Source: Halopseudomonas pelagia
Lineage (GTDB): Bacteria > Pseudomonadota > Gammaproteobacteria > Pseudomonadales > Pseudomonadaceae
NCBI RefSeq assembly: GCF_009497895.1
Contig: NZ_CP033116.1
Coordinates: 4,216,001 to 4,280,000, forward strand
Direction of reading: 5' to 3'
Length of the DNA stretch: 64,000 nt
How positions within the stretch are numbered: position 1 is the first letter of the stretch; each line of letters begins with the position of its first letter. Positions 1-10,313 of the stretch are shown here, in pieces. The position numbers and the translations under genes were made by a program. Below the pieces are notes generated by a model. It was not told the DNA's origin. It did no database searches and was given only the letters and a program-made list of their open reading frames with translations.

Positions 1-2
1 CT

Positions 3-1310
3 GGCGGACACCCCGATTCTACCCACCGCCGCGCGCCAAAACAGGTTCGCGTACTGGTGCTGACACCGACGCGCGAACTGGCTGCCCAGGTGCATGAAAG
101 CTTTGTTACTTACGGCGGCGAGCTGCCAATGAAAACCGCCTGCATTTTCGGCGGTGTGGGCGCTAACCCACAAATGAAAGCCATTGCTCCCGGCCTGGAT
201 GTGCTGGTTGCCTGCCCCGGTCGCCTGCTGGATCTGGTCGGCCAACGCGCTGTGGACCTGTCCAAGGTAGAAATCCTGGTACTCGACGAAGCTGACCGCA
301 TGCTCGACATGGGCTTTGTGCATGACGTCAAGAAAGTCATCGCCAAACTACCCAGTCAGCGTCAGAGCCTGCTGTTCTCGGCAACTTTCTCGAAAGAGAT
401 CACCGAGCTGGCCAACAAGCTGCTGGACAATCCGGCGCGGATTCAGGTTACCCCGCCTAACACCACGGTCGAACGCATTTCACAGACGGTTTATCGTGTC
501 CCTGCCGGCCACAAACGCGCGCTGGTTGCTCACTTGATTACCATGGGCGCCTGGGAACAGGTACTGGTCTTCACGCGTACCAAGCATGGCGCCAACCGCC
601 TCGCCGAGTACCTGGACAAGAACGGCCTGCCCGCTGCAGCGATTCATGGCAACAAGAGCCAGAGCGCTCGCACCAAAGCCTTGGCCGACTTCAAGGCCAA
701 CAAGCTGCGTATTCTGGTCGCTACCGATATCGCCGCACGCGGTCTGGATATCGATCAGTTGCCACACGTGGTCAACTTTGAGCTTCCCAATGTTTCCGAA
801 GACTACGTGCACCGCATCGGCCGTACCGGTCGTGCCGGTCGCAGCGGCGGCGCCGTGTCGCTGGTCAGCCCGGACGAGGAGAAACTGCTCAAGGCCATCG
901 AACGCATGACCAAGCAGCAGATTGACGAAGGCACGCTGGAAGGCTTTGAGCCACCGGCGCAGGGCGAACTGAACAGTGATCGTCCCGAACGTGCGCGCGG
1001 TGCGCCCAGTGCCGGCCGAGGCCAACGCCCCGCCGGTAACGGTGCAGGTGCCGGTCGTGGCCAAGGCCGTAGCGACAAGCCACGCTCGGAAAAGCCACGC
1101 AGCGACAAGCCGCGTAGTGATCGCCCACGCAGCAACCAGCCACCGCGTGCTGCTCGCCCCAATAGCGAGCCACAGGACAGCGTGAGTGAAGAGCGCCGGC
1201 ATCAGGCACACGGCAACAAGGCTGCGCCAAGCACGCCGCGTACTGATAGCCCGCGCAAGCCAGCCGGCAATCGACCACAGCGTGAAAAACCTGCACTGTT
1301 TGGCCGTTAA
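3..1310 (+). CDS. rhlE: ATP-dependent RNA helicase RhlE (5' end missing)
   Basis: DEAD-box RNA helicase that unwinds structured RNA, probably in ribosome assembly and RNA turnover. The frame is open from base 3, so the gene begins before the window and the Walker A motif is not visible. Seen in order: PTRELAAQ, the DEAD box in [16 protein letters not shown] in [20 protein letters not shown], and [11 protein letters not shown], which complete both RecA-like lobes. The last 120 or so residues are a basic, low-complexity tail with repeated PRS/KPRSD units, as in RhlE tails that bind RNA without sequence specificity. A GTG at 57 lies inside the conserved domain and is not the true start. A strong hairpin terminator follows. 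Confidence 0.93.
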   Translation, partial: GGHPDSTHRRAPKQVRVLVLTPTRELAAQVHESFVTYGGELPMKTACIFGGVGANPQMKAIAPGLDVLVACPGRLLDLVGQRAVDLSKVEILVLDEADRMLDMGFVHDVKKVIAKLPSQRQSLLFSATFSKEITELANKLLDNPARIQVTPPNTTVERISQTVYRVPAGHKRALVAHLITMGAWEQVLVFTRTKHGANRLAEYLDKNGLPAAAIHGNKSQSARTKALADFKANKLRILVATDIAARGLDIDQLPHVVNFELPNVSEDYVHRIGRTGRAGRSGGAVSLVSPDEEKLLKAIERMTKQQIDEGTLEGFEPPAQGELNSDRPERARGAPSAGRGQRPAGNGAGAGRGQGRSDKPRSEKPRSDKPRSDRPRSNQPPRAARPNSEPQDSVSEERRHQAHGNKAAPSTPRTDSPRKPAGNRPQREKPALFGR

Positions 1311-1324
1311 GCCAATCTAGCTGC

Positions 1325-1358
1325 AAAAAAAAACGGGCCTTGAATGGCCCGTTTTTTT
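1325..1358. terminator. Bidirectional intrinsic terminator between rhlE and pgaD
   Basis: The stem AAAAACGGGCC / GGCCCGTTTTT has a TTGAAT loop, a run of T on the right and a run of A on the left. It can stop transcription of rhlE on the plus strand and of the convergent pga operon on the minus strand. Confidence 0.9.
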
Positions 1359-1425
1359 ATCTTCCAGTTCTCAAGCAACCAGCCCAGGTACCTGTCGATT
1401 CGGCTGGCGCGCCCTTGCTATTGCA

Positions 1426-1911
1426 TCAGGTACGCTCGCCTACCAACTCCGGCTTTGCCTGCTGCTTGCGAGCGGCATAGTGTTTGTTCAGGTCCGGCAT
1501 CTCCACCGATAACAAGTGCCCGTCTTCATCATTATGGACGGTCAGCACCTGCTGCTCCTGAAGCAGCTTGGTCAAGCGCGGGTCCACCCCGAAACTGCTC
1601 GACAGGGTTGCATCACTCATAATTGGCACGCGCTTACGGCGCTCGAAGCCGGCTGCCTGCTTCCTGCGATAAGTCGCCCAGATACTGAGAATACAAGCCA
1701 CCAACAGGCTCAGGACCAGATACAACAGCAAGCTGTCCAGCCCCGATAGAAGCTGGGTACCCATCTCGATTCGCGGCCCCTGCTTTTGATCGTCGATCAA
1801 GTCGATGATGCCGTTGTACATCAACCAGATGAACACCACCCAGGCAATAACCGTCAGGATGATATCAACCAGGCGGGGCAACCAGTGCCGCGGCGTATGT
1901 ATCAGATTCAT
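1426..1911 (-). CDS. pgaD: PgaD-like subunit of the poly-GlcNAc synthase
   Basis: Small inner-membrane partner of the PgaC glycosyltransferase. In known systems PgaC-PgaD forms the cyclic-di-GMP-responsive synthase of poly-beta-1,6-N-acetylglucosamine. The 161-residue protein has two hydrophobic segments (about residues 14-36 and 58-79) followed by a charged cytoplasmic tail, which is the family layout. Its ATG overlaps the pgaC stop as ATGA, so translation is probably coupled. It is the last gene of pgaABCD and ends near the shared terminator. PgaD proteins are poorly conserved, so the call rests partly on position. Confidence 0.85.
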   Translation of the reverse strand: MNLIHTPRHWLPRLVDIILTVIAWVVFIWLMYNGIIDLIDDQKQGPRIEMGTQLLSGLDSLLLYLVLSLLVACILSIWATYRRKQAAGFERRKRVPIMSDATLSSSFGVDPRLTKLLQEQQVLTVHNDEDGHLLSVEMPDLNKHYAARKQQAKPELVGERT

Positions 1912-3248
1912 TTTTCGCTCCTCGCAATACCACGGTCCGGGCTAATCCAGCGCGCACGTTCCTGCCGCGGTCTGAGCATGACCCTCGGAAAGCTCGCCAG
2001 GGTGGTGAACAACGTAATGGTCCAGAACACCAGCGGGTACCAGATAACCCAGAACAGCGTGCGCCCGAGCTTCTCCTCATAGCGACGCTCAATGAACAGA
2101 CTCAGGCTGAACTGCATCAGACAGACAGAGGCCAACACCAGGCCGGTGAACCCAGGCGGCACGATGCGCACCACTTGCAGACTCTCGGGCAGCACGAAAA
2201 ACAAGCCCAGTGCCCACAGCACAACCGTAATGGCGAAGGTGAAAGCCCACACCGCCGAGAGACAGAATTCGATCAGCAACGGCCACATATAACGGAAGCG
2301 CCATTTCCAGATACTGGCGATATTCTTGCGCAACACCTCGGCACCGCCGCGTGACCAGCGCAAGCGCTGTTTCCACAAACCCCGTAGCGTTTCCGGCATA
2401 AGGATCCAGCACAGTGCCCGCGGCTCATAGAAAATCGACCAGTGATCGAGCTGTAACTTCCAGCTGATGTCGATATCTTCGGTGATCATATCCGGGCTCC
2501 AATACTCGACCCGGTCCAATGCACTGCGGCGGAAGGCCGCGACCACACCCGAGACCGTGAACACTCGGCCATACACTCGCTGCGTCCGCTTGATCAAACC
2601 GATGATCGAGGAAAACTCCCCGACTTGAATTCGCCCGATCAACGTGGAGCGCGTCCGAATCCGGGGATTACCGGTCACGGCGCCCACACGCGGATTCTCA
2701 ATCAGTGGCGCGACCAGATAGGCAACGGCGTCTTCGGCTAGCAGCGCATCGCCGTCAATACAGACCAGATATTCGCTGCGCGCAGCCAGCGCACCCATGC
2801 GCAAAGCGACTGCCTTGCCCTGATTCTTGGCCAGATGCACCACGCGCAAATGGGGATTTTGCTCGGCAAGCTGATCCAGCAACTCACCCGTGTCATCGCT
2901 GGAGCCGTCGTTGATCGCCACCACCTCGATGTTCTCATAGCGCTGCGCCAGCGCCGCCCCAACGGTTTCCGCCACGCGCGGGCCTTCGTTGAAGCAAGGT
3001 ATCAGGATGGATACCAGCGGATTGCCCACTAACTCGGGAGCAGGCACGTCACCATCGCGCGACCAGGGCCACTTGCGCTCCCAGTTCAACCAGAAGAACA
3101 GCCCCCCGGCGATCCACAACGCAGACATCAGCAGCGGGTAGAAAAACACGAAGTTAAGCAGCAGTGTGCCGGTAATGGCCAGGGCCAGGGCCAACGGGCC
3201 CAGCAACACCAGCACCAACACCAGAATGGCAATAATCCGTTCTTTCAT
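1908..3248 (-). CDS. pgaC: Poly-beta-1,6-N-acetyl-D-glucosamine synthase PgaC
   Basis: Family 2 processive glycosyltransferase of the inner membrane that polymerises UDP-GlcNAc into PNAG and helps move it across the membrane. Two N-terminal hydrophobic segments precede the catalytic domain. Motifs seen: [18 protein letters not shown], the DGD metal-binding triad, ITEDIDISW (catalytic base region) and QRLRW, followed by several C-terminal membrane segments. I chose the ATG at 3248, which overlaps the pgaB stop as ATGA and has GGAG eight bases upstream; a GTG at 3263 would add five residues. The length of 446 is close to the usual size. Confidence 0.95.
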   Translation of the reverse strand: MKERIIAILVLVLVLLGPLALALAITGTLLLNFVFFYPLLMSALWIAGGLFFWLNWERKWPWSRDGDVPAPELVGNPLVSILIPCFNEGPRVAETVGAALAQRYENIEVVAINDGSSDDTGELLDQLAEQNPHLRVVHLAKNQGKAVALRMGALAARSEYLVCIDGDALLAEDAVAYLVAPLIENPRVGAVTGNPRIRTRSTLIGRIQVGEFSSIIGLIKRTQRVYGRVFTVSGVVAAFRRSALDRVEYWSPDMITEDIDISWKLQLDHWSIFYEPRALCWILMPETLRGLWKQRLRWSRGGAEVLRKNIASIWKWRFRYMWPLLIEFCLSAVWAFTFAITVVLWALGLFFVLPESLQVVRIVPPGFTGLVLASVCLMQFSLSLFIERRYEEKLGRTLFWVIWYPLVFWTITLFTTLASFPRVMLRPRQERARWISPDRGIARSEK

Positions 3249-5251
3249 CGCTGGGTACTCCACGCATTGGACAATGCCGGGCGTACCAGCTCGAGGCGCG
3301 GATTATCAGTATGGAAATCATCCGGGTAGTAGCCAAAGTGACGTACTCCCTCCCATTGCAGACGATGCATCCAGCTCACCAGCAGCTCGCTATCGATCGG
3401 ACCTTCCTTACCCACGCGCCAATCGCGGGCCTGCAATTCAAAGATGGTCTTGTCCATCGCATCAGGGTACTGCTTGACCTGTAGCACCAGACGCGACAGC
3501 CAGGCGTCGGAATCTGCTTTGCTGACCCCCTCCATCAAAGGCATCGCCATGATGGCGGTCCAGTCATAGTTGTTCAGGAAGTCATGCATGTTCTGCGCGA
3601 ACCAGGCCTCGCTTTCCGGCTCGAGGATCGGCATCGCAAATATGTTCCTGGCGGTCTTCACCTGCGGCCCGCGAATGGCCTTGACCTTATCCGCCAGCTC
3701 CAGAGTGAAATCGATCAGGTACTGGCTCTTGAAACGCGTCCAGGCAGCCATTTGCTCCGGATCAGACCGTAATGCATTCAAATCCGAATGCAAACCTACT
3801 GCCGCATAAGCTTCACGTGCGGCACTACCGGCATCTTCAAAATCCGACAGCAGCGCATCATCATGGAACAGCAGGCCCTCAAAACTGGCACTGGCGGCCA
3901 GGTCTTCATATATCTCGCCTACCTGCTTGCGCACCCTGGGATCGAATGGTGAAAGCCGCTGGTACTGCACCGGGTTCACTGCCGCGTCACTACCGCCCGC
4001 GGCGTCAATCGCGGTCACTCGGGGCAATGCCGGATCCAGATCAAAACTCAAGACCGGCATCCAGGCAAAGACATCAACGCCCGCCCGGGTACGCAACTGC
4101 CAGGCAGCGCGATTAAACAAGTCAGCACGCATAGGCAGGTGACGGTTGGGAAAGTACAGCTCCTTGACCGTGCCGTCGCCGGTGGGATCAGCGTAAGCCT
4201 GCAGAAATACGGTATTGATGCGCAGATCGGCGATACGCTGAATCAACACGCCCAGGTTAGCCTCCATCTGCACCGGGTCGGGATCATAAACGTAATCCAG
4301 ATCCACATGAGCAATCCGCTTTGCCGCGGTATTCTGCATACCGCTGACGGCCGCAGCGAAGCTTTGCGTGCTGGGATCTTCCCCGATCAGATAACGCCCG
4401 GTATCACGAAGGTTCTGCACCGTCGCCAAACCACCTTCCAACGTCATCGCCATCTGGTAGCCGTTCCTGTCTATCACTTCCAGCGCCATGCCACTGGCAG
4501 CGCCATACGGCCATACCCAGACCCGCGGGCTGCGCCCGGTGACCTCACGTAATTTCTGACTGATCCGCTGAACATCGGTATTCAACCGGGCCTTATAGGC
4601 CTCGACTGTTTCGTACTGACCGGTGGCCGAATCATATTGGCGATTGGCCGCTGCAGGCAGCATGTTGCCCTGCACGTTAGCCAGGGTACCGAAGTGCAGA
4701 TTATCGGTATGAGCTGCAATCTCGACCAATCCCGAGTCGGCTATCTCGCGAATGTCCGCGCGGGTGGCGAAACGTTCACGCGGTACGGCAAGACCGCCAA
4801 AATCAACCGGCTGATCTGCCGGCGTATCCATCCAGGCACCCACCGGTGCCAGCACGGCTGGCCACTGATAGGCTCTGAGTACCGGCAGCACCCGCTCCCG
4901 GAAACTGCTGAAGCCGTCATCGAAGCTGAGCAACACAGCCTTTGCCGGCAGATCCGCGCCGCCTTGACGAGCCTCGAGAATCTGATCGATAGAGACGGCC
5001 TGATAGCCGTTCTCGCGCAACCAGGCAAGCTGGTCGAGCATGTTCAAGGTGCGCACTGACAGGAAGGTGTTGTCCGGATTGGCATCCTGCACATCATGGT
5101 AGACCAGCGCCAGAACATGGTTTTTTGGCCATTCAGCTTCCCCGAGGGCTTCCGGTCGATCCTGCGGGGCGGTGAAAGGTATCGTCTGTTGTGCACAAGC
5201 GGCGCTGAGCAACAGGGTCAATAACAGGAAAATTCGACCGAGCACTATCAT
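3245..5251 (-). CDS. pgaB: Poly-beta-1,6-N-acetylglucosamine N-deacetylase PgaB
   Basis: Periplasmic outer-membrane lipoprotein that partly deacetylates PNAG before export; the C-terminal domain of the family is a glycoside hydrolase. The signal sequence ends in the lipobox LSAAC. The deacetylase domain shows VYHDV (H53-D54, counted from the GTG at 5254), LSFDDGF (D112, D113) and AHTDNLH (H182, H187), matching the metal and catalytic residues of the family. The C-terminal half carries the PgaB-type hydrolase domain. The ATG overlaps the pgaA stop as TGATG; the GTG three bases upstream is an alternative. It overlaps pgaC by four bases. Confidence 0.95.
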   Translation of the reverse strand: MIVLGRIFLLLTLLLSAACAQQTIPFTAPQDRPEALGEAEWPKNHVLALVYHDVQDANPDNTFLSVRTLNMLDQLAWLRENGYQAVSIDQILEARQGGADLPAKAVLLSFDDGFSSFRERVLPVLRAYQWPAVLAPVGAWMDTPADQPVDFGGLAVPRERFATRADIREIADSGLVEIAAHTDNLHFGTLANVQGNMLPAAANRQYDSATGQYETVEAYKARLNTDVQRISQKLREVTGRSPRVWVWPYGAASGMALEVIDRNGYQMAMTLEGGLATVQNLRDTGRYLIGEDPSTQSFAAAVSGMQNTAAKRIAHVDLDYVYDPDPVQMEANLGVLIQRIADLRINTVFLQAYADPTGDGTVKELYFPNRHLPMRADLFNRAAWQLRTRAGVDVFAWMPVLSFDLDPALPRVTAIDAAGGSDAAVNPVQYQRLSPFDPRVRKQVGEIYEDLAASASFEGLLFHDDALLSDFEDAGSAAREAYAAVGLHSDLNALRSDPEQMAAWTRFKSQYLIDFTLELADKVKAIRGPQVKTARNIFAMPILEPESEAWFAQNMHDFLNNYDWTAIMAMPLMEGVSKADSDAWLSRLVLQVKQYPDAMDKTIFELQARDWRVGKEGPIDSELLVSWMHRLQWEGVRHFGYYPDDFHTDNPRLELVRPALSNAWSTQR

Positions 5252-7701
5252 CACAGTCCCTTGAATCGGAAGTTGACGTCGAGGACAAGCCGGTATTCCT
5301 GCTCGCGATCCCCATCATAGGGTCTGCTCAAGGCAGACAGCAGGAAGCCACTGTCAAACACATCATTCATGCGTAGACGCTGCCCATAACCGAGCAAACC
5401 CATGCCCCCGCCACCGAAGTCGCGCTGATCGTAATATCCCAGGCCGAACTGCAGATCCTGACTCCAGACAGTCTCGTAGCGACGATGCAGAATGTGCGAC
5501 AGATTCAGCGTAGAGAGCACGCTGGCATCCGACTCCGGGTTGAAGTAGGGACCTTCGCCGCCCTGGCTGTTGCGGCTGGTGGACAATTCCAAACCCGCGT
5601 CGAGGATCATGCGTGGGGCGGTAAATACCCGCTGACTGCCGTCTAGCACCAGGCTCAAGCGGTCGTTACCATCGCTGAAGGACATCGGCAGGACAGTCAG
5701 GCTGACTTCCCGCCGCTCGCTTTCACGCCAGCGCGCGTAGCCGGTGAGGCTGTCTGCGTCGATGTTGCTGTTCAACGCACGAAGTGGCGTTGATGCCGAC
5801 AGCAGTTCAGCTGACCAGCCGTACTGCCAGACATCACTCGCATCGTGGACACCCGACAGCCTGGCGCCCGCGCGGCGGCCAAAGCCAAATTCGTGACTGG
5901 AGAATTCCGCCTCCAGGGTGTTGTTGCGTATGCGGTGCTCGATACCGGCACGCAGCCAGTCGTGATCCGCATCACCCTCTTCAAACTCACCGCGGCCGAT
6001 ACCACCTCCGGCGAACACCCGCCAGTCTTCCTTGAATGGCGAGCTGTACACTACTGTTTCCAGGCCAAAGTCGCTGCCGCCAGAAACGCTGTCTTCATCG
6101 CTTTTGCCGCGATAACCGGCAATCCGCAACTCGGCCATATGATGAACGTCGCGCAAGCGGTCTACGCGTTGAGCACGAAGATTCTCCGGAAAGCGCTCTA
6201 CCAGGTCGTCGGCCAGCACATCAGCTTGCCGCCATTCCTGCAGTGTCAGGGCATTCAGAGCCTGGCCCGCTTCGACGTCTACGGTTCTGGGCGCAGTATT
6301 TTCAGCAATCTTCAACTGCTCTTCAGCGCGCCGTGGCCAACCTCGGGCGACATAAACGCTGGCGCGGCTGGTGCGCAAGGAGACGTTGCCTGGGGCGGCG
6401 TCGGACAAGCTATCAAAAGCCTGCTGAGCTGCTGGCAAGTCGTCACGGTAAAGGGCGTTATTGGCGACCAGAATCTGACTGTCGAGCCATTTATTGTTCG
6501 GCCGGCCCTGGGGTACGCCCAAGGGATAAATGCGTTCAGGCTGCGCCTCGGCCAATTGCTTGCTGAGCTGATCGGCCTCCTCCAGCTCTTCGCTTTCAAT
6601 CAACGCGTAGTAGAGGCTTTGGTGATCACTCAACCAGCTCTGGTCCTTGTCGTTGCTGGCAGCAATGACTTCACGGTACAGCTCGGCAGACAGCTCGGGC
6701 TGGCGTAGATAGAGCATGGCACTGGCGGCCCAGCGCAGCGCATATGGCGGCAGGACAACCTGCATGTCTTTCAGTGCATAGTACTCATCAACCACACCCT
6801 GCATGTCCACGCGGGCATGCAAGGCGCCCATACGGTCAACCCGGACACGAATGACTTCGACCTGAGCTTCGGGCAAGGCTTCCCACTCTTGCATCATTGC
6901 GTCAGCCTGAGCCAGTGCCCGGTCGGCTATCACAAAGCGCTCGGATTCGGAACGCGTTGACGTGTCGGCCAGGCGCACGCGCTCAGCCAGAGCGTCGGCG
7001 CGCATGATACGCAGCTCCTCGTCGCCCAGCAGTTCGGGATGCTGCTCGGCAATGCCCAGAGCCAGCACCGGCAGACCCGCGCGCTGCAGCGCAAACAGAT
7101 ACTCGCGCAACACATCGCGCCGGCCGGGGGCCAGCTTCCAAGCCCGGTCATACTCCGCCAACGACGCATGCTGCTGCCCGTCATGCATCAATGCATAACC
7201 CAGCGCCAGGCGCGCTTCCAACTGCTTGGGAGCCTGTTCGGTCCATACCCGGGCACGCTTGATCGCGGCCGGCGTTTGGCCCATATCGGCCATGGTCATC
7301 AACTGCGCCTGCAGCAGATCGGCTCGAGCCGGCGCCAGAGAGCGGGCAAGCAGAAAGCCATTCACCGCCTCTTCCCACTCGCCGCGATTGCGCCGGGCAC
7401 GCGCCATTGCCGCTACGGTATCGGGATTTTTTGCATAGAAAGCGGTATTGGACTGATAGAGCCGCAACACTTCGTCATCTTCACCCGCCCAACTGGCTAT
7501 CAGTAGAAGATCAGTTTGCTGAACCGGGGTCAGCGAGGGGAGTTGGCGCAGGTAGTCCAATGCAGGCTGCTGGTCGCCAAGGCGAGCACGCTCTATCAGA
7601 TCAACATAAGCCTGATCAGCCCAGACAAGGCTGGAGCCCAAAGACAAACCCAAGGAGAAACAGCAAGCAATAACTCGCCTCCCTGCTAAGTTACTGAGCA
7701 A
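5251..7701 (-). CDS. pgaA: PNAG export porin PgaA with N-terminal TPR domain
   Basis: Outer-membrane porin that exports PNAG; its periplasmic TPR domain is thought to recruit PgaB. The first 500 or so residues are TPR-like helices and the last 280 form a beta barrel. The open frame reaches a GTG at 7749 with no ribosome binding site. A TTG at 7701 has AAAGGAG eight bases upstream and yields a standard signal peptide: LSNLAGRR, a hydrophobic core, then SSLVWA before DQA. I therefore prefer TTG and 816 residues. It is the first gene of pgaABCD, and its stop overlaps the pgaB start. Confidence 0.92.
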   Translation of the reverse strand: MLSNLAGRRVIACCFSLGLSLGSSLVWADQAYVDLIERARLGDQQPALDYLRQLPSLTPVQQTDLLLIASWAGEDDEVLRLYQSNTAFYAKNPDTVAAMARARRNRGEWEEAVNGFLLARSLAPARADLLQAQLMTMADMGQTPAAIKRARVWTEQAPKQLEARLALGYALMHDGQQHASLAEYDRAWKLAPGRRDVLREYLFALQRAGLPVLALGIAEQHPELLGDEELRIMRADALAERVRLADTSTRSESERFVIADRALAQADAMMQEWEALPEAQVEVIRVRVDRMGALHARVDMQGVVDEYYALKDMQVVLPPYALRWAASAMLYLRQPELSAELYREVIAASNDKDQSWLSDHQSLYYALIESEELEEADQLSKQLAEAQPERIYPLGVPQGRPNNKWLDSQILVANNALYRDDLPAAQQAFDSLSDAAPGNVSLRTSRASVYVARGWPRRAEEQLKIAENTAPRTVDVEAGQALNALTLQEWRQADVLADDLVERFPENLRAQRVDRLRDVHHMAELRIAGYRGKSDEDSVSGGSDFGLETVVYSSPFKEDWRVFAGGGIGRGEFEEGDADHDWLRAGIEHRIRNNTLEAEFSSHEFGFGRRAGARLSGVHDASDVWQYGWSAELLSASTPLRALNSNIDADSLTGYARWRESERREVSLTVLPMSFSDGNDRLSLVLDGSQRVFTAPRMILDAGLELSTSRNSQGGEGPYFNPESDASVLSTLNLSHILHRRYETVWSQDLQFGLGYYDQRDFGGGGMGLLGYGQRLRMNDVFDSGFLLSALSRPYDGDREQEYRLVLDVNFRFKGL

Positions 7702-7781
7702 ATCGGTCACTCCTTTTGTAACGCGCAAATACAGCAAAGAGCCATGCACGACGAACCGTGATGGCTTATTAGTATCAAGAC

Positions 7782-7795
7782 AATACTATAGTATT
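7782..7795. promoter_or_regulatory. AT-rich 14-bp palindrome upstream of pgaA
   Basis: AATACTATAGTATT is a perfect palindrome about 80 bases upstream of the preferred pgaA start, in a very AT-rich stretch. It could be an operator or part of the promoter. No known protein site is recognised. Confidence 0.4.
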
Positions 7796-7878
7796 ATTAA
7801 TTGTAACGCGGAATGATACTAAATTGACGCTTTATTTATTAATGGGCCGCATAAGACATTTTTTTGGCGCACTGAAAC

Positions 7879-7907
7879 AAAAAGAGCCGCCAAAGCAAGG
7901 CGGCTCT
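7879..7907 (-). terminator. Intrinsic terminator after the small secreted protein gene
   Basis: The perfect stem AGAGCCGCC / GGCGGCTCT has a seven-base loop and is followed by T residues when read on the minus strand. It lies about 40 bases past the stop of the gene at 7948-8187. Confidence 0.88.
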
Positions 7908-7947
7908 ACTGCAGGGTTAGACAACCTGCTACTGACACTAGTGCAAC

Positions 7948-8187
7948 TTATTCCTCTAGCAAGGTAAGCGCTTCGCCGAGCACCTCTACCGATTCGCTGT
8001 GTTTACCCGCCTTGTGCAGACTTTCACCCTCAGCGCGCAATTCCTGAACGCGCTCCAGAACCGCAGGATCCGAAGGTGGATTGCTCTCAAGCAAGGCATC
8101 AATGCGCTCCATGTCGGCAGGGCAATGCATGGCAAACAATGGCGTACTCAGTAAGGCAGTGACGAAGAATATGGCAATGCGGCGCAT
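7948..8187 (-). CDS. Small secreted protein of unknown function
   Basis: A 79-residue protein with a clear signal peptide (MRRIAIFF, hydrophobic core, STPLFA) and a mature part of about 60 residues that begins MHCPADMERIDALLE and is predicted helical and acidic. GGAGG eight bases before the ATG at 8187 decides the start; the open frame extends eight codons further without a good site. The single cysteine, near the mature N-terminus, does not fit a lipobox. It is monocistronic with its own terminator. I do not recognise a function; similar small periplasmic proteins occur in pseudomonads. Confidence 0.75.
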   Translation of the reverse strand: MRRIAIFFVTALLSTPLFAMHCPADMERIDALLESNPPSDPAVLERVQELRAEGESLHKAGKHSESVEVLGEALTLLEE

Positions 8188-8384
8188 GTAGCGTACCTCC
8201 GTTAACAACAATGGATAAAAATAGCTCCGGCTAAAGTATAGACACTTTACGGCCAGCGGCTCCCCGCGCAGCCCATGCCACTACACACAGGGAAATCACG
8301 AGCTATAGTTACCAGGCGGCAAGCTACCGACGTAGCCCCAGAAGACGTGCAAAGACAAACACGACGATAAAGGAGCATCCAGTG

Positions 8385-9125
8385 ATGCACGTAAAGCATG
8401 GAATGTTTCGGCCTGACGCGGCTCGGCCTGACGTGGCGCGGCCTGACGTGGCGCGGCCTAACGAGGCTCGGTCGGAAGCGACTCGGCCTGGTTTGGCACT
8501 GCCTATTGCATCAAGATCTGCCTTCACTTTACTGCTGCTCGGCTTATGGAGTACCGGCCTGCACGCGCAGAGCATCACGCCACAGCCGGAGCCCGGCTTA
8601 TGGCGCAGCGAAGCGACCACCCTGATCAACGGAAAGGATCTGCAGGCAGCCTTGCGCACGGCCCAGGAAGATATGTTCAAGGACTTACCGGAAGAGCAGC
8701 GGGCCATGCTAAGTGGAGCGCTCGGCAACCCACCCGAGATAGGGGTGGACATGGAGTGCATCAGTGCCGAGGACGCGCGCAATCTCACCAACCCCGAGAA
8801 GCTCATCGACAGCGCCCGGAAGGACATGCCCGAATGCACGTTGCAAGCGGAGGAAGCCAGCGAGTCCAGCCTGCGGGTGATCGGCAATTGCACCGGAAGC
8901 GACGGCTTTAACGGCGACATGCATGGCGAACTGACCATGGTCAGTTCGCGAGAAATGCGTACACGTTTCACCGGCAAGGGTGTCATGCAGTTAGACGCCG
9001 AGCAGGCGCCGAAACAGTTGCAGCACATGGCCACCGGCGAGCCGGTGAATATTGAGCATAGCGAGAAATCCACCTGGGTCTCGGCGGACTGCGGCGCCCT
9101 GCAATCCTCTGAATTCAATTACTGA
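8385..9125 (+). CDS. DUF3617-like secreted protein with pentapeptide repeats before the signal segment
   Basis: The mature part resembles DUF3617 proteins: PEPGLWRSEATTLING near its start, paired cysteines (ECIS, ECTL, NCTG, DCGA) and a beta-rich pattern. The function of the family is unknown. The N-terminus is odd: about 33 residues built of five-residue units (RPDAA, RPDVA, RPDVA, RPNEA, RSEAT, RPGLA) precede the hydrophobic signal segment FTLLLLGLWSTGLHA. AGGAG at 8371-8375 favours ATG 8385 or GTG 8382. A start after the repeats would give a normal signal peptide but has no clear ribosome binding site. Confidence 0.7.
   Translation: MHVKHGMFRPDAARPDVARPDVARPNEARSEATRPGLALPIASRSAFTLLLLGLWSTGLHAQSITPQPEPGLWRSEATTLINGKDLQAALRTAQEDMFKDLPEEQRAMLSGALGNPPEIGVDMECISAEDARNLTNPEKLIDSARKDMPECTLQAEEASESSLRVIGNCTGSDGFNGDMHGELTMVSSREMRTRFTGKGVMQLDAEQAPKQLQHMATGEPVNIEHSEKSTWVSADCGALQSSEFNY
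8409..8498 (+). repeat. Six tandem copies of a 15-bp repeat inside the DUF3617 gene
   Basis: Six units of 15 bases each begin CGG. Units two and three (8424-8438, 8439-8453) are identical; the others diverge outward, most strongly units five and six. The unit length is a multiple of three, so copy-number change would keep the frame and alter only the number of five-residue units. Confidence 0.85.
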
Positions 9126-9131
9126 CAAGAA

Positions 9132-10313
9132 TCACTGGCTAACCAGCCACTCACGCAGGACCTCCGACCCATGCTGGTCCAGCATGGGTGGTGGCAGGCG
9201 ATAACTGACAGGCGTTCGCGACAGACGAATCGGATTGGCCACCAGCTCCAGCTCTCCGGACAAAGGGTGTTCCATCCTGATCTTCAAGCCACGCGCCTGC
9301 ACCTGTGGATCAGCGAACACCTGTTCCAGGTTATTGATCGGGCCACAGGGCACACCCGCCTGCTCCAAATCAGCAATCCATTGCGTAGTGGTATGAAATA
9401 CCGTGACTTGCCGTATCAGCGGAATCAACTCGGCCCGGTGCGCGACCCGCGCGGCATTGCTGGCAAATCGACCGTCCAGCGCCCACTCAGGATGGCCAGC
9501 GACGCCGCAGAACTTGGCAAACTGCGCATCATTACCCACCGTGAGAATGAAATCACCATCGGCCGTGGGGAAATCCTGATAAGGCACGATATTCGGATGC
9601 GCATTGCCCATGCGCCGCGGAGGCTGGCCAGTAGTCAGATAATTAAGGCTCTGATTGGCCAGGCAGGCAACCTGGACATCCAGCAGCGCCAGATCAATGT
9701 ATTGACCTTGCCCGCTACGCTCCCGCTCGGCCAGCGCAGCCAGAATCGCGTTGCTGGCATACAGCCCGGTGAGAATGTCCGTCAGCGCCACGCCAACCTT
9801 GACCGGCCCAGCGCCGGCCTCATCATCCGCGCGCCCGGTCACACTCATCAAGCCGCCAAGCCCCTGAATCATGAAGTCGTACCCGGCGCGCTGGGCATAA
9901 GGCCCATCCTGACCAAAGCCGGTGATCGAGCAGAAAATCAGCCGCGGATTGATCGCCTGCAGACTGGCGTAATCCAGCCCATAAGCTGCCAACCCACCAA
10001 CTTTGAAATTCTCGATCAGCACATCCGCGTGCCTTACCAACTCTCGCAAGCTCTGCTGGCCCTGCGGCTGGGTGAAATCGATTGCCAGTGAACGCTTGTT
10101 ACGGTTGGCAGACAGATAGTAGGCCGCTTCCGAGGTATCTCGCCCCTGCGTATCCTTGAGATACGGCGGCCCCCAGGCGCGAGTGTCATCGCCCACCACC
10201 GGTCGCTCGATCTTGACGACGTCAGCGCCCAGATCGGCCAACATCTGCCCCGCCCAGGGACCAGCGAGAACACGGGATAAATCGAGAACTTTCAGACCGG
10301 ACAGTGCGTCCAT
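9132..10313 (-). CDS. gcdG: CoA-transferase family III, probably succinyl-CoA:glutarate CoA-transferase
   Basis: A 393-residue member of the CaiB/BaiF family, which transfers CoA between carboxylic acids through an aspartyl-CoA intermediate. The N-terminus LDLSRVLAGPWAGQMLADLGADVVKIE is typical, as are RNKRSLAIDF and the GYD segment. The substrate is inferred from its partner: glutaryl-CoA dehydrogenase lies immediately upstream on the same strand, a pair known in Pseudomonas lysine/glutarate catabolism. GGAG eight bases upstream supports ATG 10313; the open frame runs 64 codons further without support. Its tail nearly abuts the convergent DUF3617 gene. Confidence 0.85.
   Translation of the reverse strand: MDALSGLKVLDLSRVLAGPWAGQMLADLGADVVKIERPVVGDDTRAWGPPYLKDTQGRDTSEAAYYLSANRNKRSLAIDFTQPQGQQSLRELVRHADVLIENFKVGGLAAYGLDYASLQAINPRLIFCSITGFGQDGPYAQRAGYDFMIQGLGGLMSVTGRADDEAGAGPVKVGVALTDILTGLYASNAILAALAERERSGQGQYIDLALLDVQVACLANQSLNYLTTGQPPRRMGNAHPNIVPYQDFPTADGDFILTVGNDAQFAKFCGVAGHPEWALDGRFASNAARVAHRAELIPLIRQVTVFHTTTQWIADLEQAGVPCGPINNLEQVFADPQVQARGLKIRMEHPLSGELELVANPIRLSRTPVSYRLPPPMLDQHGSEVLREWLVSQ

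Noticed and set aside
480..1211. 243-codon open frame on the minus strand
   Set aside because: Antisense to rhlE; composition follows the low-complexity tail of RhlE.
5845..6708. 287-codon open frame on the plus strand
   Set aside because: Antisense to pgaA, which has a clear family match and signal peptide.
8409..8498. Repeat considered as a CRISPR array
   Set aside because: Units are directly adjacent with no spacers and keep the reading frame. No cas genes are in the window.
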